Shown here: in pieces, positions 1 through 11,489 of the stretch
How positions within the stretch are numbered: the first letter of the stretch is position 1
Layout: every line of letters begins with the position of its first letter
Source of the DNA: Microcebus murinus
Taxonomy: Eukaryota; Chordata; Mammalia; Primates; Cheirogaleidae
DNA: 64,000 bases
Assembly: GCF_040939455.1 (NCBI RefSeq)
Contig: NC_134113.1
Location: 18,462,501 to 18,526,500 of the forward strand
Reading direction: 5' to 3'
Notes under the pieces: model-generated
Seen by the model: only the letters and a program-made list of their open reading frames with translations
Database searches by the model: none
What the model was told of the DNA's origin: nothing
Program-made: the position numbers and the translations under genes

Positions 1-1100
1 AAAGGACATAGGCTCTTGTGGAAGGGAGAAAGATATCTGAATGAAAAACAAGGTGCATGATTTCTGATTTCAATTAAAATGGATTGGAAATGACTAGATT
101 TACCCTCCTGATTCAGACAACTACAAAAAATGGAAAAAATAAAACAATGGTTCTCAAGATATTGGATATCAGACAAGAAAGGGCATGACCCAGCCAAGAT
201 GAAAAATAAAAGAGGTAAATGCTATGATTGTCCCAACTTAGCTCCAGAAGAAAATTGTTGAGTTGCATTGTGGACAACTGAGAGAGACATAGGCAGAGAT
301 TGACAGTTTTTCTGAGTTGAAGACAAACAATACATTTGTGTGAAAAAACTACACAAGGCTAAAGAAAGAACCACCTGAAAGAATTAAAGAGAGGAATGTC
401 AAATCATAGGGCCAATAATAGCGCCTCTTCCCAAATACCAGATCTAAAAATCTCCTAATTTACTGGGCATCAGTTAGAGTTCTAAAAAAGTTTTAGCTCT
501 TAACCACTGAAACTAGAAGGATTCACTGAAATCACACTCCAGTCACAAATTTCGGAGTAGTGGAATAATTAACCCTAGATTATACTGACTCTAGTCCCAC
601 CTAACAAAGCCTAAAATAAGACCCTCAAAAGAGAAAACTTTTTTCAAGTAACTTAACCATATCCCAGAACAAAGCCAAAAATATTTTTAGGAACACAAAA
701 ATATCTAGCATCCAACCAGGCAAAGTTCAAAGTGTCTAGCATCCCATCAAAAATTACCAGGCATACAAAGAAGCAGGAAAATATTAGCCATAATGAGATG
801 AAGAAAATCAATTGATTAAAACTGACCCAGAAAAGTTACAGATGATAATTAATAGACAAGGACATCGTAATAGTTATTACAATTATATTCTATACATCCA
901 AGAAGCTGCAGGGAAGTGGAACATGATAAATGGAAACATGGAAGAGATATTTTTTAAGCTTAAATTAAACTTTTAGAGATGAAACTATAGTGCTGCTGGT
1001 GAAAAAAAATAACAATGGCTGGATATTTTCCAGACAGACCTTATAAATGTCGAATTTATCAAATTCTACACATTAAACACATGTAATATATAGTACATCA
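1..1100 (+). mobile_element. Old L1M-type LINE-1 fragment, 5' UTR/ORF1-proximal part
   Basis: The stretch reads like the 5' part of ancient L1M elements: phrases such as TCTTAACCACTGAAACT near 500, CACTCCAGTCACAAAT near 537, ATATCTAGCATCCAACCAGG near 702 and CAAAAATTACCAGGCATACA near 749 occur in that order in L1M consensus. No open frame survives. The left edge runs off the window and the right edge is approximate. Confidence 0.7.
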
Positions 1101-1139
1101 ATGACTCCTCAATATTTTAGGAAAGGGGAAATGGAAAAG

Positions 1140-1290
1140 GAATTATTATTTCCATTAGCCTAATACTGAGAATAAAAGATATAAAGTTACCCTTAAGTCT
1201 TACAGCTAGCAAATGTTGGATCCAGAATTCCAAACCAAGTCTATCTTATTCCAAAACCTTTGTTATTTCCATTACACCCTGCAAGATGTA
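1140..1290 (-). repeat. MIR SINE fragment
   Basis: The reverse strand matches the MIR core and tail: the plus strand shows the typical antisense order of an acquired-slope 'CTTACAGCTAGCAAATGTTGGATCC' type segment followed by 'CCATTACACCCTGC'. It is diverged and non-functional. Confidence 0.6.
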
Positions 1291-1299
1291 TGTGTTAGC

Positions 1300-3500
1300 T
1301 CTTACCATAATAATGCTGGGTAATGAGCCTTCCCCAAACTAAACATTTATTCTTGCTCATTCATCTGCAGGTCAGCTGAAGGTCTACTGATCTAGGCTGG
1401 ATTCAACTGGGCTTGGTTCCTAGGTGCAGGTTTTGTCCCAGTGTCCTCCATAGAACTGTCAATGTCCCCAGACCAGTAGGCTACCTAGAAGCATGTTATT
1501 CTCCTGGAAATGTTAGAAATACAAATAAACAAAACCCAACTGCACAAGCATAGGCCAAGCCTCTGCCTGCATTATGTCTGCAAATACCTCATTGACTGAA
1601 GCAAGTTGCATGAGTGATCCCAAACTCAAGAAGTAGGGAAGTATACCTAGCTTCTAGTGGTCAACTATAAAAAGTCACGTGGTGATAGCAGTAGACACAA
1701 GAAGGAATGAATAAATGGAAATAATAATGCAATCTATCAGTATTTGACCAATGAATATCATCTCACGATGGGTAAGATTTGCAAAATTGGGCAGGTTCAA
1801 GGAGGGTCATGTCTGTGAGACATGCTCAGAGGATCTGAAGTGACAGGAGGTTACAGATGTAAAGATAAAAATACAGGAAACAGTGTCAGCAGCCACACAG
1901 CCAAATCTCAGAAGACAAGATGACTATTTCTTTGACCACACCAATATCCTGCCCCTCATATTTTAGTAAAAAAATTAGAAGCCTACTTTCCATCAACCAG
2001 GATTGCCTACAATTTACTAACTGCAGTGTAGGTCCCAATGAGGCATTCAGACCATCTATCTCAATGATATTGACTCTTGAGTGGAGTGAAGTTAGAGTTG
2101 GATTTGACTCATTGTGGAGGCAAAACTCAGGAGGGCCTTGATTCCAAGATCCCCAGAGATGGCTTCTTTCTGTTTCTTCAGCTTCGCTTTGATTCTAAGA
2201 GCCTTTCCATACCTTTTCAATAGAATTCCCTCTTCCTCAAGTTTCCAGAGTTATTTTTGTTGCTTACAATCTACGAATGAAATAACACAGTCCACATTAC
2301 TGTTTGGGATGCTTCAGAAACTCAAGTTGTCCAGAACAAGTCTCTGTTGGCTTAATAACTGCATCAGTAACAGTCCCTTTAGTCAGTCCCTTCACTCTCA
2401 ACTCCCCCCTACTCAGGACTCATTCCCTTTGCCTCTGCCTCCATTCCATTTCTCTCTGTACAGGCCTTCCCTCTGCCTCTTAGCTTCTGCTTCCTATTAG
2501 CTTCTGCTTGCTGCCTTCCCTCAGTGAGACTGGACCGATTCCATCTTATTGTCCTCATATCCTTTACGGGTGTCTCCAGTCTAACCTCCTCAAGAGAGAA
2601 GAGTGGCCTGTGGGCACTGCAGTCACTGAAAGTTTAGGGCTTCCTCAGTGGTCAGAAATCTTCAGCCACTCTACTCCTTAGACTGCAGGTAGCATTCTTT
2701 GGGGCAGACACTGGCCCCTGGTTTAAATAGCTGTGGTCAAATTCATGTGTGTAGAAGGTATAAAGATTTATACATGAAACCACTTATTTCAGAAGGGGCT
2801 GTAGGTATGGCAAGTACCCAGTACCCTGCACATATCCCAGCCTTTGTCTGAGTGAGACAAAAATGAGAGTGGGATATGGAGAAAGGACTGGGAATAGAAA
2901 CTAAAAAGCTAAGTTTACAAATGAGGATCCCCAGGGATATTAGTGGGGGGGCCAAGCAAATGTTTCCAGGGCTTATTAGAGTAGCCTGGTGAACACTTTG
3001 ATAGACATTTTGTCTTGCCCGAAATCACTCAAGCTGAAACAGGTCTAGAGAAGCCAGCCACATGAGAACTCGGAACAACCACAGATGGATGTAGGCTGTA
3101 TAGGTCACAGAGCATGCAAACAAGGATGAGCTAATGGGGGGCTTGTCAGACACTCTGAGATCTCATACAGTCTAAAACAGGCTGACCCACCTCCTTCCAC
3201 TCCAAAAGCAAAGCACTGGGGAACTCTGCATCAGGAGCTTTTGTCCCCAACATGGAAACTCTCCAGCCGAGGGAGTAGGTCTGCTTTTCAGGTTGTGTAG
3301 AGGTACGCAGTATAGTCAGTAGTCAAACCTGGGTGGTATTCAGTTAGAAAAAGCACAGAGAAACCACCCTGTCTTCAGAGAGCACATGATTCCATCAAAC
3401 CCAAAATAAAATGCAATTTTAATAATTAGCATTAATTAGAACTTTGCACTTTAGAAAATGCTTTTAAATACCTAATTATAGATCATCTTTGAGGGATTAC
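1300..3500. other. Intergenic DNA, no gene recognised
   Basis: No convincing coding region. Part of 1300-1750 resembles an old dispersed repeat (CAGCTGAAGGTCTACTGATCTAGGCTGG style phrases spread over 1370-1420), but I cannot name the family. The open frames at 1920-2500 and 2743-2955 have no recognisable domain and look like chance frames. Confidence 0.5.
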
Positions 3501-3506
3501 TATGGC

Positions 3507-3690
3507 CAAATACTGAGCTACATGCATTACATATATAATCCTACTTAGTCTTTTCAATAAACCTTAAAAATAGAGAATATTATTATCTTCAATTTATAGA
3601 TAAAAAATTAAAGCTTGGAAAGCTTATATGATATGACCAGAGTCACATAGTCAGAGCCAAGATTTCAACTTAAGGCTGTCTAAATCCCAA
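3507..3690 (-). repeat. MIR SINE fragment
   Basis: Antisense MIR order: CTGAGCTACATGCATTACAT, then ATTATCTTCAATTTATAGAT, then GAGTCACATAGTCAGAGCC, then AGGCTGTCTAAATCC. Diverged, with no function expected beyond possible enhancer exaptation. Confidence 0.7.
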
Positions 3691-3894
3691 ATTCAGCCCT
3701 TGTGACCACATTCTACTTCATCTTTCCAGATATCATAAAAACCCAAAAGGATGACATTTATTAGCTTCATTTGAAAGAGGAAGGATTTCAGTAAAATTAA
3801 AGACTTACTGTAGGTCATACCACTTAGTAGAAAATGGACCAGGAAAGGAACACAGATATGACACCAAAGGAGATGCATCATACGGATTTGCCTT

Positions 3895-4035
3895 CAAATG
3901 CCTATTGCTGAATGTATTTGCTGGGTGGCTTAGACAAATTCCTCAACATCTCTGAGCTGTGAGATGGGATTTTTATACTTACACTAAAGGGAAAGTTTTA
4001 AGGATTCAATGAGACAATGAATGTACCATAAATGT
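3895..4035 (+). repeat. MIR SINE fragment
   Basis: Sense MIR: GGTGGCTTAGACAAATTCCT, AACATCTCTGAGCTGTGAGA and AGGATTCAATGAGACAATGA occur in consensus order. Confidence 0.65.
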
Positions 4036-4159
4036 TAACGTCCTTCTTCTCCAAAGCCTCAGATCTTTCTCCCAAACTACATAAAATGGAACAATCCTGG
4101 CTCAAACCCACACGTAAATACACAGAGAAAGGAGGCTCAACTTACCAATGGATGGTGTT

Positions 4160-5253
4160 CCAAAGATTCTTTTAACTTGATCAGGTCCCATTTATTTATT
4201 TTTGTTGTTCTCGTGATTGCTTTTATGGTCTTCTTCATAAATTCTTTGCCTAAGCCAATGTCTATAATAGTTTTTTCAACATTTTCTTCTAGGATTCTTA
4301 TGGTTTCATGTCTTAGGTTTAAGTCTGTTATCCATCATGAGTTGATTTTTGTGAGGAGTGAGAGGTGCAAATCCTGTTTCAGTTTTCTACATGTGGTTAT
4401 CCAATTTTCCCAGCATCATTTATTGAAAAGGAATTCCCCCAGTGTATGTTTTTGTCTGCTTTGTCAAAGATCACATGGCTATATGCAGATAGTTTTATAA
4501 CTGGGTTCTCAGTCCTGGGTTCATAGTCCATTGGTCTATGTCTCTATTCTTGTGCCAGTACCATGCTGTTTTGGTTGCTATAGCCTTGTAGTATAGCTTG
4601 AAGTCTGGTAAATTTATGTCTCCCAAATTGTTCTTTTTGCTTAAGGTTGCTTTGTCTGTATGGGTTCTTCCCTGGTTTCATACCAAGAGTAGAATTATTT
4701 TTTCTAGATCTGTGAAAAATGATGTTGACATTTTAATAGGGCTTGCATTGAATCTGTAGATCACTTTGGATAATATAGACATTTTAACAATGTTTATTAT
4801 GCCTATCCATGAGCATGGTATGGTTTTCCACCTGTTTATGCCCTCTGCTATTTCCTTCCTCTGCGTTTTGTGGTTCTCCCTGTAGAGGTCTTTCACCTCC
4901 TTAGTTAAATATATTCCTAGATATTTTATTTCCTTTGTTGCTATTGTGAAAGTTATTGAATCTTTGATTTGATTCTCAGTTTGACTGTTGTTGGCAAATA
5001 TGATTGCTACTGATTTGTGTACATTGATTTTGTAACCTGAGACTTTGCTAAATTTATTCATCAATTCCAGTATCTCTTGGCAGAATCTCTGCAGTTTTCT
5101 AGATATAAGACCATATCATTAATGAAGAGCTGTAGTTTGATCTCTTATGCCCCCATTTGGATGCCATTTATTTCCTTCTCTTGTCTGATTGCTCTGGTTA
5201 GGACTTCCAGCACTATGTTGAATAGAAGCAGTGATAGAGAACAACCTGATCTG
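4160..5253 (-). mobile_element. LINE-1 ORF2 (reverse transcriptase) segment, inverted 5' half of a twin-primed L1
   Basis: Read on the minus strand this is the C-terminal half of L1 ORF2. A 128-residue open piece at 4678-5064 shows [23 protein letters not shown] and [27 protein letters not shown] sequence, the stretch after the RT catalytic motif. The catalytic FADD box lies upstream (minus strand near 5125) and reads FIND, so the enzyme is dead; stop codons and frameshifts break the frame. The segment stops, in L1 coordinates, just before the CTGCACAGCC motif with which the adjacent plus-strand half begins, so the two halves are contiguous in the parent element. This is the signature of 5' inversion by twin priming. 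Confidence 0.88.
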
Positions 5254-6203
5254 CACAGCCAAAGAAAAAAATATTTGCATTCTATACATCTGATAAAGGA
5301 CTGATAACTAGAATCTATATAGAACTCAGAAAAATCAGCAAGAAAAAATCAAACAACTCCATAAAAAAGTGGGCAAAAAGCATGAACAGAAGCTTTTTAA
5401 AAGAAGATAGAATAATGGCCAACAAACATGAAAAAATACTCAACATCTCTAATCATCAGGGAAATGCAAATCAAAACTACAATGAAATATCACCTAACTT
5501 CAATGAGAATGTCTTTTACCAAAAAATCTCAAAACAACAGATGCTGGCATGGGTGCAGAGAGGAAGGAACACTCATACACTCTTGGTGAGGCTGCAAATT
5601 AGTTCAACCTCTATGGAAAATAGTATGGAGACATCTTAAAGAACTAAAAGTAGAACTACCATTTGATACAGCAATCCCTCTACTGGTTATCCACCCAAAG
5701 GAAAAAAAAAGACATTCTATAAAAAAGACATCTGCACTAGAATGTTTATAGCAGCACAATCCACAGTTGCAAAGATGTGGAAACAACTGAAGTGCTCATC
5801 AATACATAAGTGGATTAATAAAATGTAGTATATGTATGCCAGGGAGTATTCTTCAGCCATAAAAAATGGTGAACTACCTATTGTATTATCTTGGACAGAG
5901 CTGGAGCCTATTCTCCTAAGTGGAGTGTCCCAAGAATGGAAAAACAAACACCACAGGTACTTACCATTAAATTGGTAGTAATCGATCAACACTTATGTGC
6001 ACATCTGAAAGTAACATTCATAGGGTGTCAGGCAGGTGGGAGTGGGGATGAGGGGATGGATAAATTCACTCCTAATGGATGCAGTGTGAGTGTCTGGGGG
6101 ATGGGCATGCTTGTAGCTCTAACTCCAGCAGAGCAAAGGCAATTTATGTAACTAAAACATTTGGTTTACATAATTCTCTCTAATTCTCTGAAATAAAAAA
6201 ATA
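5254..6203 (+). mobile_element. LINE-1 3' part (end of ORF2 and 3' UTR), direct half of the same twin-primed L1
   Basis: Begins CTGCACAGCCAAAGAAA, continues through CTCAACATCTCTAATCATCA, GGAAATGCAAATCAAAACTA, TATAGCAGCACAATCCACAG and TGGAACAGAG-like ORF2 terminal sequence, then a G-rich 3' UTR (about 6030-6130) and an A-rich tail near 6190-6210. ORF2 is interrupted by several stops. Together with the inverted segment on its left it makes one 5'-truncated insertion of about 2 kb. Confidence 0.88.
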
Positions 6204-6269
6204 AAAAAACCTACATGTTCCATATCAACTAAGCACCAACTTTCAATTCCAAGTCCTATTCAGGTCAAA

Positions 6270-6912
6270 CACATTTCAAAAGAAGATGGACTAATGGCCA
6301 ACAAACATATGAAAAATTGCTCAACATCTCTAATCATCAGGGAAATGCAAATCAACACTGCAATGAGATCTCACTTATCCCCAGTAAGAATGGCCTTTAT
6401 CAAAAAGTCCCAAAACAATAAATTTTGGTGTAGATGTGGAGAGATAGGAACATTCCTACACTGCTGGTGGGACTGCAAACTAGTTCAACCTCTGTGTAAA
6501 GCAATTTGGAGATACCCTAAAGTGATACAAGTAGATCTACCATTTGATCCAGCAATCCCACTACTGGGCATCTACCCAAAAGATCAAAAGTCACTTTATG
6601 AAAAAGACACCTGCACTCGAATGTTTATAGCAGCCCAATTCACAATTGCAAAGTTGTGGAAACAACCCAAATGCTCATCAATACATGAGCGAATCAATAA
6701 AATGTGGTATATGTATACCATGGAGTACTATTCAGCTCTAAGAAACAATGGTGATATAGCACATCTTATATTTTCCTGGATAGAGCTGGAACCCATTCTA
6801 CTGGGGGATGGTCATGCTTGAAGCTCTGACTTGAGGGGGAGGGGGGTAAGGGCATTATATGTAACCTTAACATTTGTACTCCCATAATATGCTGAAATTT
6901 TAAAAAGGCATT
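6270..6912 (+). mobile_element. Second LINE-1 3' end (end of ORF2 and short 3' UTR)
   Basis: A separate, better preserved copy of the same region: the open frame 6294-6821 (175 codons) matches the terminal part of L1 ORF2 (WWDCKLVQPLC, PFDPAIPLLGIYPKDQKS, MWYMYTMEYYSAL motifs). It ends ATTTGTACTCCCATAATATG with a short A-rich tail, the tail type of strepsirrhine L1s. It starts at TTTCAAAAGAAGATGG, so it is strongly 5'-truncated and encodes no RT or endonuclease. Confidence 0.88.
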
Positions 6913-6914
6913 TC

Positions 6915-7975
6915 CAGTGAGTTCTGCTCAGTCCTTCTATGCACACAAAAAATTAGAGGGAAAGGGCTTCGCCTTTCCTCCCATCACAGTTCTGCTGAGT
7001 ATCTAGGATCCTACTCTTCTTCTCTTGAGTTTACAAGAATCCTGGGATATTTAGGCAGAGAGCTGTCCTTATTGTTGTGTCATATGGGGATGAAGTCTTG
7101 GTGGCACACTCCTCCACCTCTTTCTTCCCTCACTCCTGTATATGGCAAGATACTGGGGCTATAGAATGAAAGTCCTTGTCAGATGCTGGCCATATCATCA
7201 CCCGTCATAGGCTTGGGATGACAAGGGTTGTGGGTCACACTCACATGAGGGCCTAGAAGCCTGCAGGTGATTCTGTTTCTGGGCCCTCCAAAAGGCCCTG
7301 CATCCCTAATTCCTCACTGTTTAGGTCTGGTCCCCCTCTTGGACCCCACTGACTTCTTCAATCTTTCTCCTAAATGTTTCATTTCACCCAGATTCCCTCC
7401 ATTCCTGAGGAATTCAGATAATGGGAAATATCAATTGCACAAGGTGGGGGGGGGAGGGCTGTCTCTTGGGAAAGGGACCAGCACTATGAGCTCCAACTAA
7501 CTGCTTGCCATGTGGGAGGCTCAGCTCTTGTTCTCAGACTTTCCAAGTTTTAGAAAGAAGCCAACAATCTGGATTTTTATATGAAATTCAAGGATTTTTA
7601 AGCACGGGCAATTAAAATTCTAAGCATGTGTGAATATAAATTCCAAGGTGTGTTAATCAGAACACATCGTCAGGCTAGATTTGGCCTAAAGGATACCAGA
7701 TTGTGGAATTTTGGAGAGTAAGAAATATTCCTTTAATTCTGCTTCCAGTCTTCTGGATCCCTCCCCCAAAGCAATAAGTACAGAACTGACTATCTCCATG
7801 ACATGGGACCTAGTAAGGGATGAATGATGGAGAGGATGTTGGAAAACTACAGACCAGGAGAGCAGAAGCACGTGCTATTGTAAGTGGTACAGTTGAGTGT
7901 GACACCAGCCTGCCAGGTTCACATCATGGCCCTACCACACCTGAGCCCTGGGAACTGGCAAGTGGATTGACCACT
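6915..7975. other. Intergenic DNA, nothing recognised
   Basis: No gene or clear repeat seen. The small frames at 7267-7500 and 7686-7871 lack recognisable features. Confidence 0.4.
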
Positions 7976-7979
7976 TGAT

Positions 7980-8185
7980 AATCAAAGTACTGTCCAGAGC
8001 CTTGCAGAATCAGCACCATCTGAGGGCTTGTTAGGAAAAAGAATCTCAGTAAACAGATTCTCAAACAGATTTACACGAAACAGAGTCCTTAAACCCTAGT
8101 CTAGGCCTGCTGTATCAGAACCCCCATTCTAACAAAATCCTTAAATGAATATTATGCACATTAATGTTTGAGAAGTATAGAAATA
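7980..8185 (+). mobile_element. MER5A-like hAT-Charlie DNA transposon fragment
   Basis: AGAATCAGCACCATCTGAGG, GGCTTGTTAGGAA, CTGTATCAGAACCCCCATTC, CTAACAAAATCC and TTAATGTTTGAGAAGTATAG follow MER5A consensus order (short non-autonomous hAT element). Terminal repeats are eroded. Confidence 0.65.
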
Positions 8186-8234
8186 ACTCATCTAGGTCTC
8201 AGGTTCCTCATGAATAAAATGGAATAACAATAGT

Positions 8235-8353
8235 AGCCTTTTATTTTGGGAGACTGAAGTGGGCAGATCACTTGAGGCAAGAGTTTGAGCCCAGCCTGGG
8301 CAATATAGCAAGACCCTACCTCTACAAAACAAACAAACAAACAAACAAACAAA
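8235..8353 (+). mobile_element. Alu left-monomer fragment (FLAM-like) with (CAAA)n tail
   Basis: TTTTGGGAGACTGAAGTGGG, CAGATCACTTGAGGCAAGAG, CCCAGCCTGGGCAATATAGC and AAGACCCTACCTCTAC are the 7SL-derived left arm; it lacks the promoter A box end and the right arm, and terminates in about seven CAAA units (8327-8353). Confidence 0.85.
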
Positions 8354-9059
8354 TAGTAGCCTTATAGGGTATATGAAGTTTAAAGTAGATAATGAGTATA
8401 AAGCACTTAGCACAATGCCCAACTCACCCCAAGCCTTCAATTATCTTCAGTACACAGGGCTTACAGTTCTGGGTCTGAACTATGAAAACTACAAAAATAA
8501 TTGCATGGGAGAACCTAACTATAAAAAGAATCCTATTTGAGAACCTATGCTCCCCCATGACCAATATTTCTGTGAAGAAGTGACTTCTGAGTTTTGGCGG
8601 AAACCACTGGGACATTATCTTTTTCTTTCTCATTCTCGCTGTAGCAGCCACAAGTTGCATGAGAAAGACCCCATCAGAGAGGGCTCCTTGGGAAGGGCTA
8701 AGGTGAGACTTCAGCAATGAAAGTGAAATAACATATGCCGGGGATGCCTAGCATCCCACCTGGCACATGGCGGGTGCTCAAGAAATAGCATCTTTTATAT
8801 CCCACCATTAATTTATCCTATGTCCTGTCTCAGAAGCTTTCCAGAAATTAGCCAGTGAATCAAATCCAGCCTTATTCTGGGCTTTCTAGGCCAAAACATC
8901 TAGACTCCAAGTTCTTTTTCCCTAGAACATCTATTACAAGGGGTTGGGGAGCAGTGGGTAGGGAAGGAAGGAGAGAGAGGTGGCTTGTTTGTCTATTTGT
9001 TGCTAGATTTCATAGCATTTGCATTTTCTCCCTATATAACTAAAACATGCTCTCATGCA

Positions 9060-9780
9060 GGAAATATAAAAAAGGTAATTAAAACCATCTGAAATTGCTC
9101 CACCCAGAAACACTAACATTTCATTCATGCTCTTTTCTAAATGGTTGTATATACTACAGATATTAGCACAATTGGGCTCAGGTTCATATTGAGTATGCAG
9201 TTTTGTATCTTGCTTTTTAAATTTTACTTACAATTTGATTGTGTTCATTTCCACGTCAATAAATAGACTTAAAAAAACACTTTTTAAGGAAAACGCTAAT
9301 AGTTTACATTATGATTCTAACTATTTATTTTTCCTCTGTTTGGGGGCATTTAAATTATTCCCAAGTTTTTTTCTATTAAAAGTAATACTTCAGTTGAGGT
9401 CTTCATAGATTAATCTTTGCCTACATATCTGATTGTTTCTTTATGAAAGTTTTTCAGGATGCTAATCTGAATGAAAGAAATCTCTAGTTTAAAGGATATG
9501 AGCTTGTCAACATTCTTGATATGTGTTGTAAAATTGCTTTCCCAAAAGGCTGTGTCTATTTGGCTCCCCACTAGCCATTGTGAAATATTTATTTCTATGG
9601 CCTGAAGTATTACCAATTCTTTTAATCTTTATATTTTAAATAGACTAAAAGGCATCAAATTTAAATTTTACTTTCTTTAATTACTGGTGAGGTTGGTTTT
9701 CTAATCTTTATCAACCATTGTCATATTTCATAAATTATCCATTTATATCTCTTATGTATTAATATTATATTATCCTGTAT
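9060..9780. repeat. Possible old L1 3' UTR-like AT-rich repeat
   Basis: AT-rich text such as TTCCACGTCAATAAATAG, TTGGGGGCATTTAAATTATT, GGCTGTGTCTATTTGGCTCC and TTACTGGTGAGGTTGG resembles the 3' untranslated part of ancient L1M elements. No open frame; boundaries uncertain. Confidence 0.4.
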
Positions 9781-9789
9781 TAAGCTTAA

Positions 9790-10262
9790 GCACATTATCC
9801 AAAGTGAGGTGACACAAGACCAGAATAATGGGCTCCACATGTACTCGACATCAAATTGGTACTGACAGATTAACACTGTGGTGCTCAAATGGTGGTAGGG
9901 TTCACCAGGGATTCAAGGGTTGTGGGGGTACAACTTAGGGAGGTGATGAGCATTGTGGAGGGGAAGGACATACCTCTAACCCTTGCTAGGGAGAGGCAAA
10001 CAAATAAAATGTAACCAAAATGTCAAAAACAAACAAACAAACAAACAAACAAACATTTATCTGGTGTTGGGCAGGTGGGAGAGGGAGGAGGGGATGGGCA
10101 TATACATACATAATGAGTGTGATGTGCACCACCTTGGGGACGGACACACTTAAACCTCTGACTCAAGGGGGGAGAGGAGGCAAAGGCAATATATGTAACC
10201 TTAACAACATTTGTACCCCCATAATATGTTGAAGTAAAAAAAAGGAAAATAAAATAAAATAA
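9790..10262 (+). mobile_element. LINE-1 3' UTR end, strepsirrhine-type
   Basis: Contains the tail end of ORF2/3' UTR (CCAGAATAATGGGCTCCACA near 9820) and a G-rich 3' UTR ending ATTTGTACCCCCATAATATG before A-rich TAAAA repeats. It shares this terminus with the copy ending at 6912. An AAAC microsatellite (10023-10056) interrupts it. Heavily 5'-truncated and non-coding. Confidence 0.75.
10023..10056. repeat. (AAAC)n microsatellite
   Basis: About eight tandem AAAC units inside the L1 3' UTR. Confidence 0.95.
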
Positions 10263-10579
10263 AAAAGTGAAAATAATTTTTTCTATTATAATTCTTTAGC
10301 ATTTTCTATTGATCTGGAAAGCTCTTTTCTTATAAATACTGTTTCAAGGTAATTTATTCTGTATAATGTATTGTTCCATCTATTGACTTGTAGATTATTA
10401 CTATATTTTTTAAATTATTGTAACTTTCTAGGGACCTTTAATTCCTGGAGGTCACATCCAGACTTTTGATGTAATTACTCTATTAGGACTTCTAAACATT
10501 CTGGTTACACATTCAAAAAAATCACTAAGCTTAAACTATTTGAGATATGAAAAACTTTGCATCTCATATCTCGTTGAGC

Positions 10580-10700
10580 AGACAAGGTTATTCAGGTCAA
10601 AAAAGCTGAAGGGACTTACCCAAGACTTCCTACCTCACTAGAAACAGGGCTAGAACTTGAAGCCAGGCCTCTGCACCGAGTCTTGAGCACCTTCTACCAC
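10580..10700 (-). repeat. MIR SINE fragment
   Basis: Antisense MIR phrases: GAAGGGACTTACCCAAGACT, ACAGGGCTAGAACTTGAAGC, CAGGCCTCTGCACC. Confidence 0.65.
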
Positions 10701-10733
10701 ATCATACTTTTTTTTTTTTCTTTTCTTATGTGT

Positions 10734-11125
10734 CTTAGTCCATTTATGTTGCTAATAAATGGATTTGGGAAATTTATAAAGAAAAGAGGTTTATTTGACT
10801 CATAGTTCTGCAGGCTGTACAAGAAGCATCTGGTGAGGGCCTCAGGCTGCTCCTACTCATGGCAGAAGCAGAAAAGGAGCCAGCATATGCAGAAATCACA
10901 CGGCAGGAGAGGAAGCAAGGGAGGTGCCAGGCTTTTTGTAATAACCAGCTTTCTCAAGAACTATTATGATGAGAGTGAGAACTCACTCACCCTAAGGGAG
11001 GGCATTGATCTATTTATGAGGGATCCACCTCCATGACCCAAATGCCTCTCACTAGGCCCCACTTCCCCACACTGGGAATTAAATTTCAACAACATATTCG
11101 GAGGGGACAAGCATCCCAATGGCAC
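10734..11125 (-). mobile_element. MaLR (MST/THE1-type) solitary LTR
   Basis: The plus strand reads as an antisense MaLR LTR: TGTCTTAGTCCATTTATG at the left edge, AATTTATAAAGAAAAGAGGT, GACTCATAGTTCTGCAGGCT, and CCAGCTTTCTCAAGAACTA further right. It is about 390 bp, the usual length of MST LTRs. No internal gag or pol region flanks it, so it is a solo LTR of an ancient ERVL-related element, diverged and without coding capacity. Confidence 0.8.
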
Positions 11126-11229
11126 TAGATCTCAACAAAATGCAGCACTGGGCAGTCACAGTTCAGCAAGGAGTGAACATCAGTTGGATTCAAGCACTGT
11201 GCCTACCCAAGAGGCACTGTAAAATGATT

Positions 11230-11465
11230 CCTGGCATATGGTGGGGGCACTAATACATTACAAATTCCTTCAATAAAGTATCAAATGTGAGATGTGTTGA
11301 ATGAGGAGTAGAGAGGCAGGAAGAGATTCATTCTCCCCATAGCATGGAGGTTTCCAGCAAAAGGTGACCTTTGAGCTAAGGCTCCAAGAATGGGTTGAAT
11401 GAAGGAGACAGAAAGGAGAAGAAAAGCATTCTGAGTGCAGTCCAGAATAAACAAAAGCACAAAGC
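11230..11465 (-). repeat. L2 LINE fragment
   Basis: Antisense L2 phrases: GAGGCAGGAAGAGATTCATT, TGACCTTTGAGCTAAGGCTC, GAATGGGTTGAATGAAGGAG. Lies tail to tail with the sense L2 that follows. Confidence 0.5.
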
Positions 11466-11489
11466 AAAACAAAACCTAATATGCTTTCT

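Noticed and set aside
6294..6821. 175-codon open frame that looks like a real protein
   Set aside because: It is the terminal part of L1 ORF2, 5'-truncated, not a host gene.
10734..11125. An intact endogenous retrovirus
   Set aside because: Only a solo, diverged LTR is present; no internal genes flank it on either side.
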